Assembly (NCBI GenBank): GCA_018402015.1
Contig: JAGYJL010000014.1
Location: forward strand, 1-41,874
Reading direction: 5' to 3'
DNA: 41,874 bases
Source of the DNA: Flavobacteriales bacterium
GTDB taxonomy: Bacteria; Bacteroidota; Bacteroidia; UBA10329
Part shown: piece after piece, positions 8,467 through 17,733 of the stretch
How the letters are laid out: each line of letters opens with the position of its first letter
Numbering within the stretch: position 1 is the stretch's first letter
Notes under the pieces: model-generated
The model's database searches: none
Told to the model about the DNA's origin: nothing
Seen by the model: the letters and a program-made list of their open reading frames with translations, nothing else
Program-made: the position numbers and the translations under genes

Positions 8467-11400
8467 TTAGAACGAATCAAGGTCAATCTGACGGATTGTT
8501 CCAAACCACTTGATTACTTTCTCTCCAATTCCAGGAGCATCGATGTGTATCAAGTAAACTCCACTGGCAACCGGAATGTCCTTATGGTTTTTCAAATCCC
8601 AATCAAGTGATGTGATAGGTGAATCCTTCTTGAATTGACGCACCAATATTCCGTTTACAGTGTATATACTGATTGTACAGGTTTGTGGCAGATTGGTGAT
8701 CTTAATAATATTCTCCAATTGGCTTACTTCATAACCTGAGTTAGCATAATACGGATTCGGAACCGCTCTAATCAAATCCAAGGCATTTTCTGCTGTTGTT
8801 TGATCACCTCGTACCGTTGCAAAATCACTTGTAGAGAACGTGTACATCGGCAGGTTAGCATTCTCTGGCTGAGCAACTGACCATCCTGGTGCGAAATTTT
8901 CGCGGTACGGTTTGGTTACTCTCAACTCGATATTGACAATATTCTCCAACAACTCTGAGTTTGGCGCGAGCAATGGCATACCAACCCACATAGCATCTTT
9001 GTAAACTCGTCTCTTCGATGGGTCACCTGGGTTGTAATTATTCTCAGAAAGCTTGCTGAATATGAAAGCGCCTTCATCGTAAGCAGGGACATCATCATTA
9101 GGAGAATCTCCATTATGACCAAACACGTAGATGTAATGTCCTCCTCCAAAAATTGGATCGATCACAAATAGATCCGGATCGAAGTTTCCGAACAACTCTC
9201 CAGTTGGATTCCAAAGCATGTCTGCTCCATTGCTTTGTTGCAACCAAGAGTTTTCTCCGAATGCCATGTTCAACCGTTCGCCCGTCTCAACATTGACAGC
9301 AAAACCAGGGAACCAGCTCATACCCATTGTTCCTGAACCATCAGGATTTCCATCCTTATCTACAGATGGGCTCATCCTTAGGTTAAACCGTTCAGCTCCT
9401 CCAATGGTTGGCGTTGCTTCACCAATCTCCAATACAGGACATCTTGTCCACTTGGTTTTGTCTGAAGTAATCTCAATATCAACACTTGCAAGATTCTCCA
9501 AATCATTCAATGACTTGAACTTCTCCCATGTAGGAGACATTGTGCTATCCTTATGGCTTGCCAATTTCCATGGGGCCCAAGTGCCATTCAACACGGTCTC
9601 GTACACCTGATTATCATCGCAAGGGTAATCACTTTCCTCCGTATCATTCTGGTCTTCCAGTGTTCCTGAACGAATCCAGTTAAGTGGCGAGGTACCATCA
9701 ACATCTGATATTCCAGTTAACCAGAACTTGGTGCCTGAAAAATTGATTCGTCCAGTAATCAATGCATCATCATTATTACATGCAGGATCCGTTGATTGCT
9801 CTAGGAAAACGGACAGTCCCCATTCTGGAATCAATTGCTCATTGCCGTTATTAAGTCCTAGCGGTTTTGAAGCATAAACAATAGTTGAACCACTGGAGCC
9901 GATTCCTGGACAATCGCCACCGATACACTCAAGAGACCAATATGCGTCTTCAAGATCTCCTGGGGTGATAGAATCAAGCATTCTGAACACAAAATCTGCA
10001 TTAGGTAGATTTTTCGGATCAATAACCTTAATATCAACCGGACCTTTTCCAGCTTGGTAAGTAATTTGCTGAGATCGTGAATCAGAACTTGCAAGAATAT
10101 CTCTGATACTCTGACGAACTAATGAAACATCACGACCACCATTACCCTGTCCTTCTACACGAGTCAATTCAGGTCCATCACCATAGTTTGCAGAAATAAC
10201 TGTTCCTTCCTGCTCTGGAGCCTCAATATGAGGGATTCCAACAACTGGTTCTATAGCACCACCGAAAGCATTCTTACGACCTGCCAAATACGGAGTTTTC
10301 TGACCATCTAACTGCAACGGATCATTCTGATCGTATTTCTTGTAATTATTGTACGCATAAGCAACTGCCATGTAGTAGTACTTCTTATGATTAACCAACT
10401 CGCTATTTCCACTAGCAAACTGATCTTGAGTAATTCTAAAGGAATGCTTCAGACCATCGTTGGCTCCGTTAACCATCTCCACCGGAATACTTGCATTCAG
10501 ATCTTCTGAGAAGGTGAAGTTTATAAGTTGCGCAATTGGCGCATTGGTCAACGGGTCAATGTTCTGAATATCGCATTGAGCCACCAATCGAGAAACGTCC
10601 GGGTTTGTCAATTCTGATGAAGAAACGGTAGCATCCTTCAATTGGAAAATCTGATATCCTTCAAAACGGAATATGTTATCCCATGGTGGGTTAACTCCGT
10701 CAGGCGAAACAATAAACGGATCTACCTGAGCATAATCTTCACTAGAATTATTTGAAGATGGTGGATTGAACAAAGTTAGGATCAACTCCTTATCCAATTC
10801 AATAATTCCTAATTCAGGTGCATCTGGACCATCGATCAACACGAAGCAATTGTCAAACAATGCTTGTGCCTTATCATCGATCACTCGAACTTTTTCAACA
10901 GACTCGTACGGGTCACTTGAATCATTTGCTCTTGCCCATACAACCCCAACTGTAATGTCATTTACCGCTCCTGGCTCTAAGGTGAAAGGCCCAGCGGATT
11001 GCATAAACCTTCTATCAAACGGAACGTTACCGGCTGTTTGCTCGGTCCACTCCACCTGAGGATTACCAGAAGTACCCCAACCGCATGGATCGGATTCTCC
11101 TGGGAACATGTACCCTGCCAATGTTCCTTGATCACAACCACCAGAAGGGTGACCTGTCATACCGTAACACATTGGCGATCCATCTAACCAGATTCCTCGC
11201 ATGTAGTTGTAATAGTCCGCACCAGTATTAGGATCGTTCTGAGCTGGATTACCACCACCACCACTATTGTTGTGGTAAACGAATCTTCTCATACCGAAAC
11301 GTTCGTTGTCGACAATTCCGTCTCCATAACCAACACCGATACCACTGTAAACAATACCACCTTCACCTTGCGCCTGAACTACTTCGCAATTCGTGTAAAG

Positions 11401-12501
11401 CGGGTTATCAACACCATCATTATCCTGATAAGGTCCCTGGAAGAAATCGACACCAATAGCAGGTGGGTTTTCTCCATATTGCTGAGGACCTCCTGTTCCA
11501 TCTACTGCAAAACCGTTATAGCAATAACCTAATCCTCTTCTTACATCACACCCAACGTAATCGTCTTGCGCAAATCCTAAGTCTGGATCAACCCACTGCG
11601 CGAAATACGTATTTGTAAGGGTAAATGAACCACGGTTAATCAACTCGTAGTTGTAAAAGGTCATGTCATTGATCTCATCGTTGGTTGCAAACGCAAAAGC
11701 TTGTCCACGAATCTCCATGCCAATAGGATTAGCACCTGTTTCAGTATGGATATTCCCTTTATCGTTAAATACCCACCAAAGAGTTTCATCTCCGAAAAGC
11801 TTTACTTCTCTTTCTGAAAGACAGTCAAAATCGGTTGGATTCAAATCATAATAAGGGTAATCTCCTTGTTCCGGATTGTAGCTTCCACTACCATCTGCAT
11901 CGTAATACGGAGCTAGGTTGTAATCCTGTCCGGCAGCCAAGTCTCCATGAGCTGGCCAGTTCAAAATAGATTCAGGAATTACGTATCCTGGGTATTCCGT
12001 TTCAGGATCATCACTCAAATTCCATGCAACGAAAAGATCAACCTCAGTTCTAGTAATAGGAAAGAATCTGTCATACTCAGAACATGTTCCTGGATCGATC
12101 TCTGCCGTAGTCGTATTCAACGGGCCAGGCCAGAAGTCGTAACCAACCTGGCGGAAACGTACAGCAGCAACCTTCAATTGGTTGTTAACATCTACACCAC
12201 CCATCCAAAGTGACCCGGCATAAAGCGCATGTACACCTCCTCCCTTCGGAACTTCGTATTGTGCAACGCTTTGCAAATCCCACCACATGTCACCACCGGA
12301 GTGAATCAACGTTCTAACGTTGTTCAGATCCAATTCAATGGATGAACTTGGTGGAGCACAATCTGCTGCCAGATCTTTTGGGCCTCCATCAACCTTGTTG
12401 CTAGACCCAGTTCCCTTTGTCTTTTCTGCATACGCAACATCAACAAAGTTGATGATAACCGCTACAGCCAATAAAATTCTAAACCGTTTTAACATGACCA
12501 T
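8467..12501 (-). CDS. giant secreted protein with T9SS C-terminal sorting domain
   Basis: This 1344-residue protein has an N-terminal signal peptide (cleavage near AYA, residue 25; initiation at M1 or M3) and a C-terminal T9SS type A-like sorting domain at about 1247-1344 (NPYY, IKITNLP, TISIYTVNGILVRQF, GVYLIHI, KWFGTIR). It is therefore expected to cross the outer membrane by T9SS. No enzyme motif is recognised. Residues 201-216 (DADGSGSYNPEQGDYP) look like a calcium-binding loop. The region 50-400 is rich in W, Y, D and paired Cys. It starts 12 nt after the TonB-dependent receptor and its stop lies in TAATG with a possible start of the PorV-like gene, so the three form one operon. Function is unknown; a surface nutrient-binding role with the receptor is inference. 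Confidence 0.88.
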   Translation of the reverse strand: MVMLKRFRILLAVAVIINFVDVAYAEKTKGTGSSNKVDGGPKDLAADCAPPSSSIELDLNNVRTLIHSGGDMWWDLQSVAQYEVPKGGGVHALYAGSLWMGGVDVNNQLKVAAVRFRQVGYDFWPGPLNTTTAEIDPGTCSEYDRFFPITRTEVDLFVAWNLSDDPETEYPGYVIPESILNWPAHGDLAAGQDYNLAPYYDADGSGSYNPEQGDYPYYDLNPTDFDCLSEREVKLFGDETLWWVFNDKGNIHTETGANPIGMEIRGQAFAFATNDEINDMTFYNYELINRGSFTLTNTYFAQWVDPDLGFAQDDYVGCDVRRGLGYCYNGFAVDGTGGPQQYGENPPAIGVDFFQGPYQDNDGVDNPLYTNCEVVQAQGEGGIVYSGIGVGYGDGIVDNERFGMRRFVYHNNSGGGGNPAQNDPNTGADYYNYMRGIWLDGSPMCYGMTGHPSGGCDQGTLAGYMFPGESDPCGWGTSGNPQVEWTEQTAGNVPFDRRFMQSAGPFTLEPGAVNDITVGVVWARANDSSDPYESVEKVRVIDDKAQALFDNCFVLIDGPDAPELGIIELDKELILTLFNPPSSNNSSEDYAQVDPFIVSPDGVNPPWDNIFRFEGYQIFQLKDATVSSSELTNPDVSRLVAQCDIQNIDPLTNAPIAQLINFTFSEDLNASIPVEMVNGANDGLKHSFRITQDQFASGNSELVNHKKYYYMAVAYAYNNYKKYDQNDPLQLDGQKTPYLAGRKNAFGGAIEPVVGIPHIEAPEQEGTVISANYGDGPELTRVEGQGNGGRDVSLVRQSIRDILASSDSRSQQITYQAGKGPVDIKVIDPKNLPNADFVFRMLDSITPGDLEDAYWSLECIGGDCPGIGSSGSTIVYASKPLGLNNGNEQLIPEWGLSVFLEQSTDPACNNDDALITGRINFSGTKFWLTGISDVDGTSPLNWIRSGTLEDQNDTEESDYPCDDNQVYETVLNGTWAPWKLASHKDSTMSPTWEKFKSLNDLENLASVDIEITSDKTKWTRCPVLEIGEATPTIGGAERFNLRMSPSVDKDGNPDGSGTMGMSWFPGFAVNVETGERLNMAFGENSWLQQSNGADMLWNPTGELFGNFDPDLFVIDPIFGGGHYIYVFGHNGDSPNDDVPAYDEGAFIFSKLSENNYNPGDPSKRRVYKDAMWVGMPLLAPNSELLENIVNIELRVTKPYRENFAPGWSVAQPENANLPMYTFSTSDFATVRGDQTTAENALDLIRAVPNPYYANSGYEVSQLENIIKITNLPQTCTISIYTVNGILVRQFKKDSPITSLDWDLKNHKDIPVASGVYLIHIDAPGIGEKVIKWFGTIRQIDLDSF

Positions 12502-12513
12502 TTCTTTTTTCTA

Positions 12514-13347
12514 TCAGAAATTCAACATTAGACCTAAACGAATTCTTCTTGGAAGAGAATAGTTTGTTGGTCGATTAACCTTAACTGCGTACAGGTCACG
12601 GAATGATTGTTCATCAGTTTGAGATGCAATTGCTGGTTGACTTTGCTGCGCTAACAAATAACCATCGTCATTTGGGTTTCCTGTGGCTCTGTAAGCGTTG
12701 ATAACATTCAAGTTTCCAAGAAGGTTCTGAATATCCACGTAAACATTCAAGTACGTTGTCTTAGGTGTTCTACCTTCTTTACCCTTACCCCATTTGATAA
12801 GAATATCCTTATCAATTCTCATGTCAACTCTGAACTGCCATGGTTTGCTTGACCCGTTGACTGACCCCTCCAAGAATCCGGAACCCAAGTTATCGTTGAT
12901 TCCAGTAGGCTCGATATTACTCTGCCGAGAAAAAGGATTACCAGAACCTGCTCTTATGATAGCATTGACTCCAAAGTTCTGCAACCAGTTGATTGTTTTA
13001 CCACCTTTTGTAACGGTAGATGGACCATTGTAATCTTTACCTTCTCCGAAACGATAATCAGCTGAAACCACAATATTGTGCCGCTGATCGAAATTCAATG
13101 GTTGTATAACTCTTAGGTTAGGAAATCCAGCATTCACCAAGTTGAACCCGGTTGCAGCGCTAGAACCTGTTCCATCAGCAAATTGCAATGTATAAGCCAA
13201 TCGAAACTGGATGTTCTTAGTCCTTCGAAGATCATAAGATACCGTAAGACCTTTAACAGTACCGAAATCCAAGTTACCGTAGGTCAGGTAAGACCTTGGA
13301 TAGGCCTCGGCAATCCTAATTGTTGCGATCTGATCTAGACCAAGCAT
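12514..13347 (-). pseudogene. C-terminal barrel fragment of the TonB-dependent receptor
   Basis: 277 codons open in one frame. From residue 5 (DQIATIRIAEAYP) onward it reads as the last strands of the receptor (YGNLDFGTVKGLTVSYDLRR, FRLAYTLQFADGTGS, RRIRLGLMLNF with terminal Phe). The first residues of this frame come from the disrupted zone. It ends 12 nt before the giant T9SS protein. Confidence 0.8.
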
Positions 13348-14617
13348 GAGCAGGCACAGAAAAGCCGTTTAACTCAATCGCAGAACGCTTACCAATAGCT
13401 TGCTTAAAACCACCGCATATTCTATCGTTGTCTCTGGTTTGAGGTCTGGATTATTCACTTGCTGATTTCTGTTTTCCAAGAACAGATAATCGATCAGGTC
13501 CAGTCTGTTTCTTCCAAAGCGACGCTGCGTCAACACATCGTAGCTGGCAAAGAACAACGCGTTTTCTGAAATTGGGAATGAAAAGGGAAATACGAGGCAT
13601 TACGTTAACCTGCGGCACATAATCCTTGAAAGTTCCAGCAGTTGTAGTTGGCCTGGCTGCCCCTGTTAACGGGTCGTTTGTAGGAGGACTAAATAGTAAG
13701 GGAGCAATTCCAGTTCCACTTCTTAGAATCGGCATCGGCCATTTGAGTACCTCAGTGGTATCATACCATAAGACATCGCTATCACGGGTAACCAACCGCA
13801 GCAGTAGGGATTCTCGATAAAGCACATAAACTACTGCTGTACTTGGTACGTTGCCCGGTGCATTGTGAACGTTAGACCGATTGTAGCAGATTCCGCTACT
13901 GTTCGTGCTTCACGAAGTAAGTATCTATTCCAGAACCTTTGATTAGCATCAAAGCGTATCAACACGAACACCAACTTAAAAACATCAAATCTTTGAATGT
14001 GAACTCATCTTGAATATAACCGGGCCATATAAATAGGCTCGAACGCTCCTAACCTACGCGTATGATTTCCGCATCGACTCCACTCAGAAAGAAATCATCG
14101 AATGTTGACGAGACCGTACCCGCTGACCTGTGCGATCATAACCGTAGTACAGAACGTAGTTATTACCGTTGTTAAGAAGCTCATCAGCACTGAACCAACT
14201 TACATCAAAAATTCCGGGTCGTAAGCATCAATATTCAAATAGTCTGTTCCAGCTGCATCAAGACCCAATGCTTGACGGATATTGTAGTCAATGTAAGACT
14301 GACCTACACCTCCCAAAAGTGGATTATTAGTGGATCAACTGGAGTGTAGAGTCGATCGCATGAAATCGTGTCAGTGTAGTTTCCGTTAGCATCGTAATGA
14401 ATAATTGGAACATCACTTTGCTGGAGCTAAATGGGCATTTGCATACACGGTAATTGTCCACAGACTCCTAGGGCTATATCCCATGAATCTATCGTTACGT
14501 TGCTCATATTCAAAACCTAGCGAAATGGAGTGGTTTTTAATATCGAACGACCCGTTGCCATGATACGGAATTGAGGTTGGCTTTGGTTAATTGTAGTTGT
14601 TGTACTGTGTACCTGTA

Positions 14618-15145
14618 TTACCCACATGTCATATAAGCACTTCGTGGTGCATCGCCATTTCTTAACGCCCCCTGTCTTGTTCTATCTGGAGTAAGGTTTT
14701 CATACCTTCCCGTTGCGTCTGGATTCAAATCATAATACTGTTGAGTGTATGCAAGATTCGGATTGATGCCACTGGCTTGGAAATCAACTAAGGTGTCATT
14801 CCAAGGTCCCTGCAGAAATCCTGGCAAACCAGTACTGTCATCAATACCAAAGGCATACGTTGGCTCTCTATACACCGTGTACTTACCTAGGTAACCATAT
14901 TTAAAAAGGTCGTCCTTGTGATTCTCATTCATCTGTTCCCACAGTGTAACTTTCGTAGTCGGCCTGAATACTGTAGTACGCGTTGGAAATAACAGACTTC
15001 TCTTCTCACCATCCTCTTCTTGAGATTGGTTATTGAACCGCTGTGTGAAACGTCCATAAACCCTCCAAGCTCGATCGATTCTAAGTCCGTTATTCCCAAA
15101 GTTGAACAGCGAACCATTATAGCTGTGCTGATCATTGAAATCCAA
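14618..15145 (-). pseudogene. middle barrel fragment of the TonB-dependent receptor
   Basis: A continuous piece of about 170 barrel residues (LRIDRAWRVYGRFTQRF, TKVTLWEQMNENHKDDLFKY, YDLNPDATGRYENL) in a frame different from both neighbours. It is not an independent gene; its Met is internal to the receptor. Confidence 0.75.
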
Positions 15146-15272
15146 ATCGACCCACCTACTTTAAGCGTAATGGTTGGAGTTAGATAAAAATCGAGGTTAC
15201 CAGCAGCATTAACCCCTCTTCTTCTCGTATTTCTTCTCTGAGCAGTCCACTCAAGGTCGTTTTGTTGTCGAA

Positions 15273-16286
15273 TTAACTCAGAACGAAGCAACAGATGCAC
15301 CCGTAGGAGATTGCTGAATGATTCTGCTCCAGGTCAGCAAGAACATCGTCCTTAACATAATAGTTTCCAATTGCAGATGGACGTGGGTCGGCAATGTAAT
15401 TCAACTCACTAGAAAGAAAGAAACCAACAATTGGCTTTTTCTTTTTCCCTTCTGGATCCAATCTGTCTTTGATACTGATAAGAGGACCTGTTAAACTCGC
15501 AGCCGCCAAATGATAACCCTGAGCATCAAACAGATAATCATTATTGTCATTGTAGCGAATGCCTCCTGATGATAGAACTTCAACACTTCCGTTGATCTGT
15601 CTTGCAGCTCCCTTTGTGGTAATCGAGATGATACCCCCAGTTGCATCACCAAACTGAGCGGGAACACCTCCAGTAAGAACTTGAACCTGCTCATACGCAG
15701 CCTGCGGTATAGATGCAGAACCACGGACCTTAACACCATCTATATAGGTATAGGTAGACCCATCTCTTGTTCCACGAACACTACCAACTTGACCATCGTT
15801 ATCCTGAACACCGGCCGTAGTTGTTACTGCTGCGTTAGCACCTCTACTTGGCATTTTCTCGATTGCATCTCCAGTAATTGTGTTTTTTGAACCGCCATCG
15901 CGCTCGATCAAGGGCACAACGTACTCGATCACCTGAACTTCGTCCAACTTGACCCCCGCACTCATTTTGAAGTCAACAAAAACGTTCTGGTTGGCTTTGA
16001 TAACAACCCCACGCTTTTCCTGAGTGGTAAATCCAACAACGGAAGACATAACAACATAGTCGTTTCCAGGCTTTATCGCCTTGATTTTGTAGTTTCCATC
16101 AAAATCTGTTGATGTTCCGGTGACCTGTTGTCCTGCCTGCATTACCACGACATTGGCAAATGGAACAGGCTCTCCCGAACTTTCATCCGTAACTGTTCCT
16201 TGCAACGTACCAGTACCTACCTGGGCCTTTGAAACGCCTATCGCACTGACTATGAGTACACTAAGTAGTAGAAGTCTTTTTATCAT
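15273..16286 (-). pseudogene. N-terminal fragment of the TonB-dependent receptor
   Basis: The open part holds the signal peptide, the regulatory beta-sandwich domain (about residues 26-115) and the complete plug, then about 80 residues that should lead into the barrel. The last dozen residues (after QNHSAIS) are out of frame before the stop; the true continuation (SELIRQQNDLEWTAQRR) is in another frame from about 15290. Confidence 0.8.
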
Positions 16287-16324
16287 ACCTATCACTTTTC
16301 AATTATGCTCCGCAAAAAGCGCGG

Positions 16325-16357
16325 CTAAAGTAGCAAAGATCAATTCCTGAGTCAAAA
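16325..16357 (-). promoter_or_regulatory. promoter of the receptor/T9SS cargo/PorV-like operon
   Basis: On the minus strand TTTTG (16357-16353) and TACTTTAG (16332-16325) resemble the Bacteroidota -33 and -7 elements, with 20 nt between them. Transcription would start near 16320, giving a leader of about 35 nt before the ATG at 16286. The -7 element has one mismatch to TAnnTTTG. Confidence 0.45.
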
Positions 16358-16360
16358 TTT

Positions 16361-16386
16361 GTTAAACAATTGTTAAAGCATGTTAA
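16361..16386. repeat. three helically phased GTTAA repeats upstream of the operon promoter
   Basis: GTTAA occurs at 16361, 16372 and 16382, that is at 11- and 10-bp steps, directly upstream of the -33 element of the receptor operon. The second overlaps the palindrome AACAATTGTT. Spacing of one helical turn suggests a binding array for a regulator or an A/T-rich UP-like element; this is inference. Confidence 0.4.
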
Positions 16387-16389
16387 CGT

Positions 16390-16860
16390 TCAATTATAGG
16401 GCCGCTTAAGTATCGCATCAAGCACGACTGCGCTCCTAAGGTCAAATCCGTTGGGCAATATTTGATCCATCAAAGTTTCCTGATACTCTTCTTTCACTTT
16501 CGAGGGTTGCACCTGACGCTGAACCCTATGACTTTTCATTTCAGTAACCGACATCTTATAATTCTCTGATAAATGCGAGTGAGTAAGGTCTGAACTAAGG
16601 AACTTACTTCGATTGTCTCGTTGAACGGGGACAGGAATAGCTTTTGGCTCTGGCTCTGGCTGCTTTTGCTCCCCTAATTGTTCTCGGATCATTTCTTCGA
16701 GACTCTCAAAGGTCGTTGGGCGTTCCTGGCGATTACCCGCATCTCCACTAGGAGTCTTTGATGGCTTTCCAGCACTTGCCCCATCCGACTTTTTGAATGT
16801 CTTCCATAGGAACCAACCGATGGCCGCAATTATGTAGACTATGTTTCCGAAATCTTCCAT
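16390..16860 (-). CDS. conserved Bacteroidota hypothetical protein with one N-terminal membrane helix
   Basis: The 156-residue protein has a single predicted membrane segment at about residues 5-21 (IVYIIAAIGWFLWKTFK). A disordered, charged middle part rich in P, E, Q and K follows, and then a conserved C-terminal end FDLRSAVVLDAILKRPY. That C-terminal motif is seen in small Bacteroidota proteins of unknown function. Its start overlaps the stop of the preceding small gene by one base (TAATG), so both are co-translated. It is likely anchored in the inner membrane with the tail in the cytoplasm. No function can be assigned. Confidence 0.85.
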   Translation of the reverse strand: MEDFGNIVYIIAAIGWFLWKTFKKSDGASAGKPSKTPSGDAGNRQERPTTFESLEEMIREQLGEQKQPEPEPKAIPVPVQRDNRSKFLSSDLTHSHLSENYKMSVTEMKSHRVQRQVQPSKVKEEYQETLMDQILPNGFDLRSAVVLDAILKRPYN

Positions 16861-17135
16861 TACTCTTTTCTCTTTTTAACTGACCACTTTTTCCCTCTTT
16901 GTGCGCGCTGAGATTTCTTTTTGGTCTGTTTCATTCGTTTCCTTGTTTCCTTATCCTGCCCTTTCCAATGCCTTTTAATGGCTTTGTCCTGAGCTTTCTT
17001 CTCCTCGATCTTCAATTGCTGCTGCTTCTTATCGGCCGCCTTTTGCGCTTTAGTTGCAGAACTTTGAGCAAATGATGCCGATGTAAGAAATACTGATAAG
17101 AAGATGGTTACAGAAATGAACTTCAAAAATTTCAT
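16860..17135 (-). CDS. small exported lysine-rich hypothetical protein
   Basis: The 91-residue product begins with a clear signal peptide (MKFLKFISVTIFLSVFLTSASFAQ, cleavage near residue 23). The mature part is very basic and almost free of hydrophobic residues: about 68 residues with runs such as KRMKQTKKKSQRAQRGKK. It should be periplasmic and may bind nucleic acid, lipopolysaccharide or another polyanion, but this is only inferred from charge. It is the first gene of a two-gene unit with the membrane protein that follows (TAATG overlap) and is divergent from the lipoprotein gene at 17302. Confidence 0.8.
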   Translation of the reverse strand: MKFLKFISVTIFLSVFLTSASFAQSSATKAQKAADKKQQQLKIEEKKAQDKAIKRHWKGQDKETRKRMKQTKKKSQRAQRGKKWSVKKRKE

Positions 17136-17289
17136 TGTGGCGAAGATGATATCTAGATTGACCAGTTAATGTAAATGAACGGACAGAAACGGGTACGAAT
17201 TTCGTTCGGTTACAGATTAAAACCAAAACAGCTCGAAAAGTCGTCTTTGTTCTTTCACAATATCTCCCGATCAACCTTGTTGTATGTAC

Positions 17290-17297
17290 TAACTTTG
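17290..17297 (+). promoter_or_regulatory. -7 promoter element directly before the lipoprotein-hldD pair
   Basis: TAACTTTG fits TAnnTTTG and ends 4 nt before the ATG at 17302. If used, transcription would begin at or very near the start codon, giving a leaderless or almost leaderless message. No -33 TTTG at ideal spacing was found. Confidence 0.4.
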
Positions 17298-17301
17298 TGA
17301 A

Positions 17302-17733
17302 ATGCAATTCTCAAAATTCTTCTTGCCCGTTTTAGCTTTGACGGTATTATTGAGTTCAAATTCGTGCGAACGGAGAAACGCCAGTGGCATTCCGTATGTT
17401 CCTGTCAATTATCAGCTCACCGTTTCCAACCCAGAATTTGCACCGCTTCTTGCTGTTGGTGGTTGGTTATATATTGGTGGTGGCTCTCGTGGAATCATCA
17501 TATTCCGTGCTACTCCAGAGGAATTCAGGGCTTTCGACCGTCATTGCACATTTCAGGTTGAGGAGAACTGCAGGGTAAATGTTGACAACACAGATATTGC
17601 TGCTGTAGATTCCGATTGCTGCGATTCTAAGTTTCTTCTATTCGATGGAGCTCCGATAGACGGCCCCGCTCCTGTTGGACTGCACCAATACAACACGCAG
17701 TTTGACGGCAACACTCTTTTCATTTTCAATTGA
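17302..17733 (+). CDS. lipoprotein with a degenerate Rieske-like fold
   Basis: The 143-residue protein has a lipoprotein signal with lipobox ending at C22 (SSNSC). The mature part resembles a small Rieske domain: GIIIFRATPEEFRAFDRHC in the first half and DSKFLLFDGAPIDGPAPVGL, then YNTQFDGNTLFI, in the second, matching the familiar S-x-F...DG...GPAP...L.V pattern. The ligand motifs CxH and CxxH of a [2Fe-2S] Rieske cluster are absent: C82 is followed by T-F instead of x-H, and the second site reads DCCDS. Four cysteines remain (C82, C90, C106, C107). It is coupled to hldD by TGATG. Role unknown; probably periplasm-facing and membrane-anchored. Confidence 0.82.
   Translation: MQFSKFFLPVLALTVLLSSNSCERRNASGIPYVPVNYQLTVSNPEFAPLLAVGGWLYIGGGSRGIIIFRATPEEFRAFDRHCTFQVEENCRVNVDNTDIAAVDSDCCDSKFLLFDGAPIDGPAPVGLHQYNTQFDGNTLFIFN

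Larger units (their letters stand above)
12514..16286 (-). pseudogene. TonB-dependent receptor with carboxypeptidase-like regulatory domain, frame-disrupted
   Basis: The stretch encodes one receptor of about 1250 residues, but the reading frame changes many times. 16286-15300 is intact: signal peptide (MIKRLLLLSVLIVSAIGVSKAQ), CarboxypepD_reg domain, plug with TYIDGVKVRG and GGVPAQFGDATGGIISITTKG. The barrel continues in other frames: 15290-15155, 15150-14625, and then short pieces such as SISLGFEYEQRNDRFMGYSP (near 14525), VGQSYIDYNIRQALGLDAAG (near 14300), GYIQDEFTFKDL (near 14000) and NALFFASYDVLTQRRFGRNR (near 13540). 13337-12514 is again intact, ending in RRIRLGLMLNF. At least ten frame switches fall within 13330-15300. 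Either a decaying gene or a badly resolved consensus. The GTG at 16295 is not the start; ATG at 16286 precedes the signal peptide. Confidence 0.85.
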
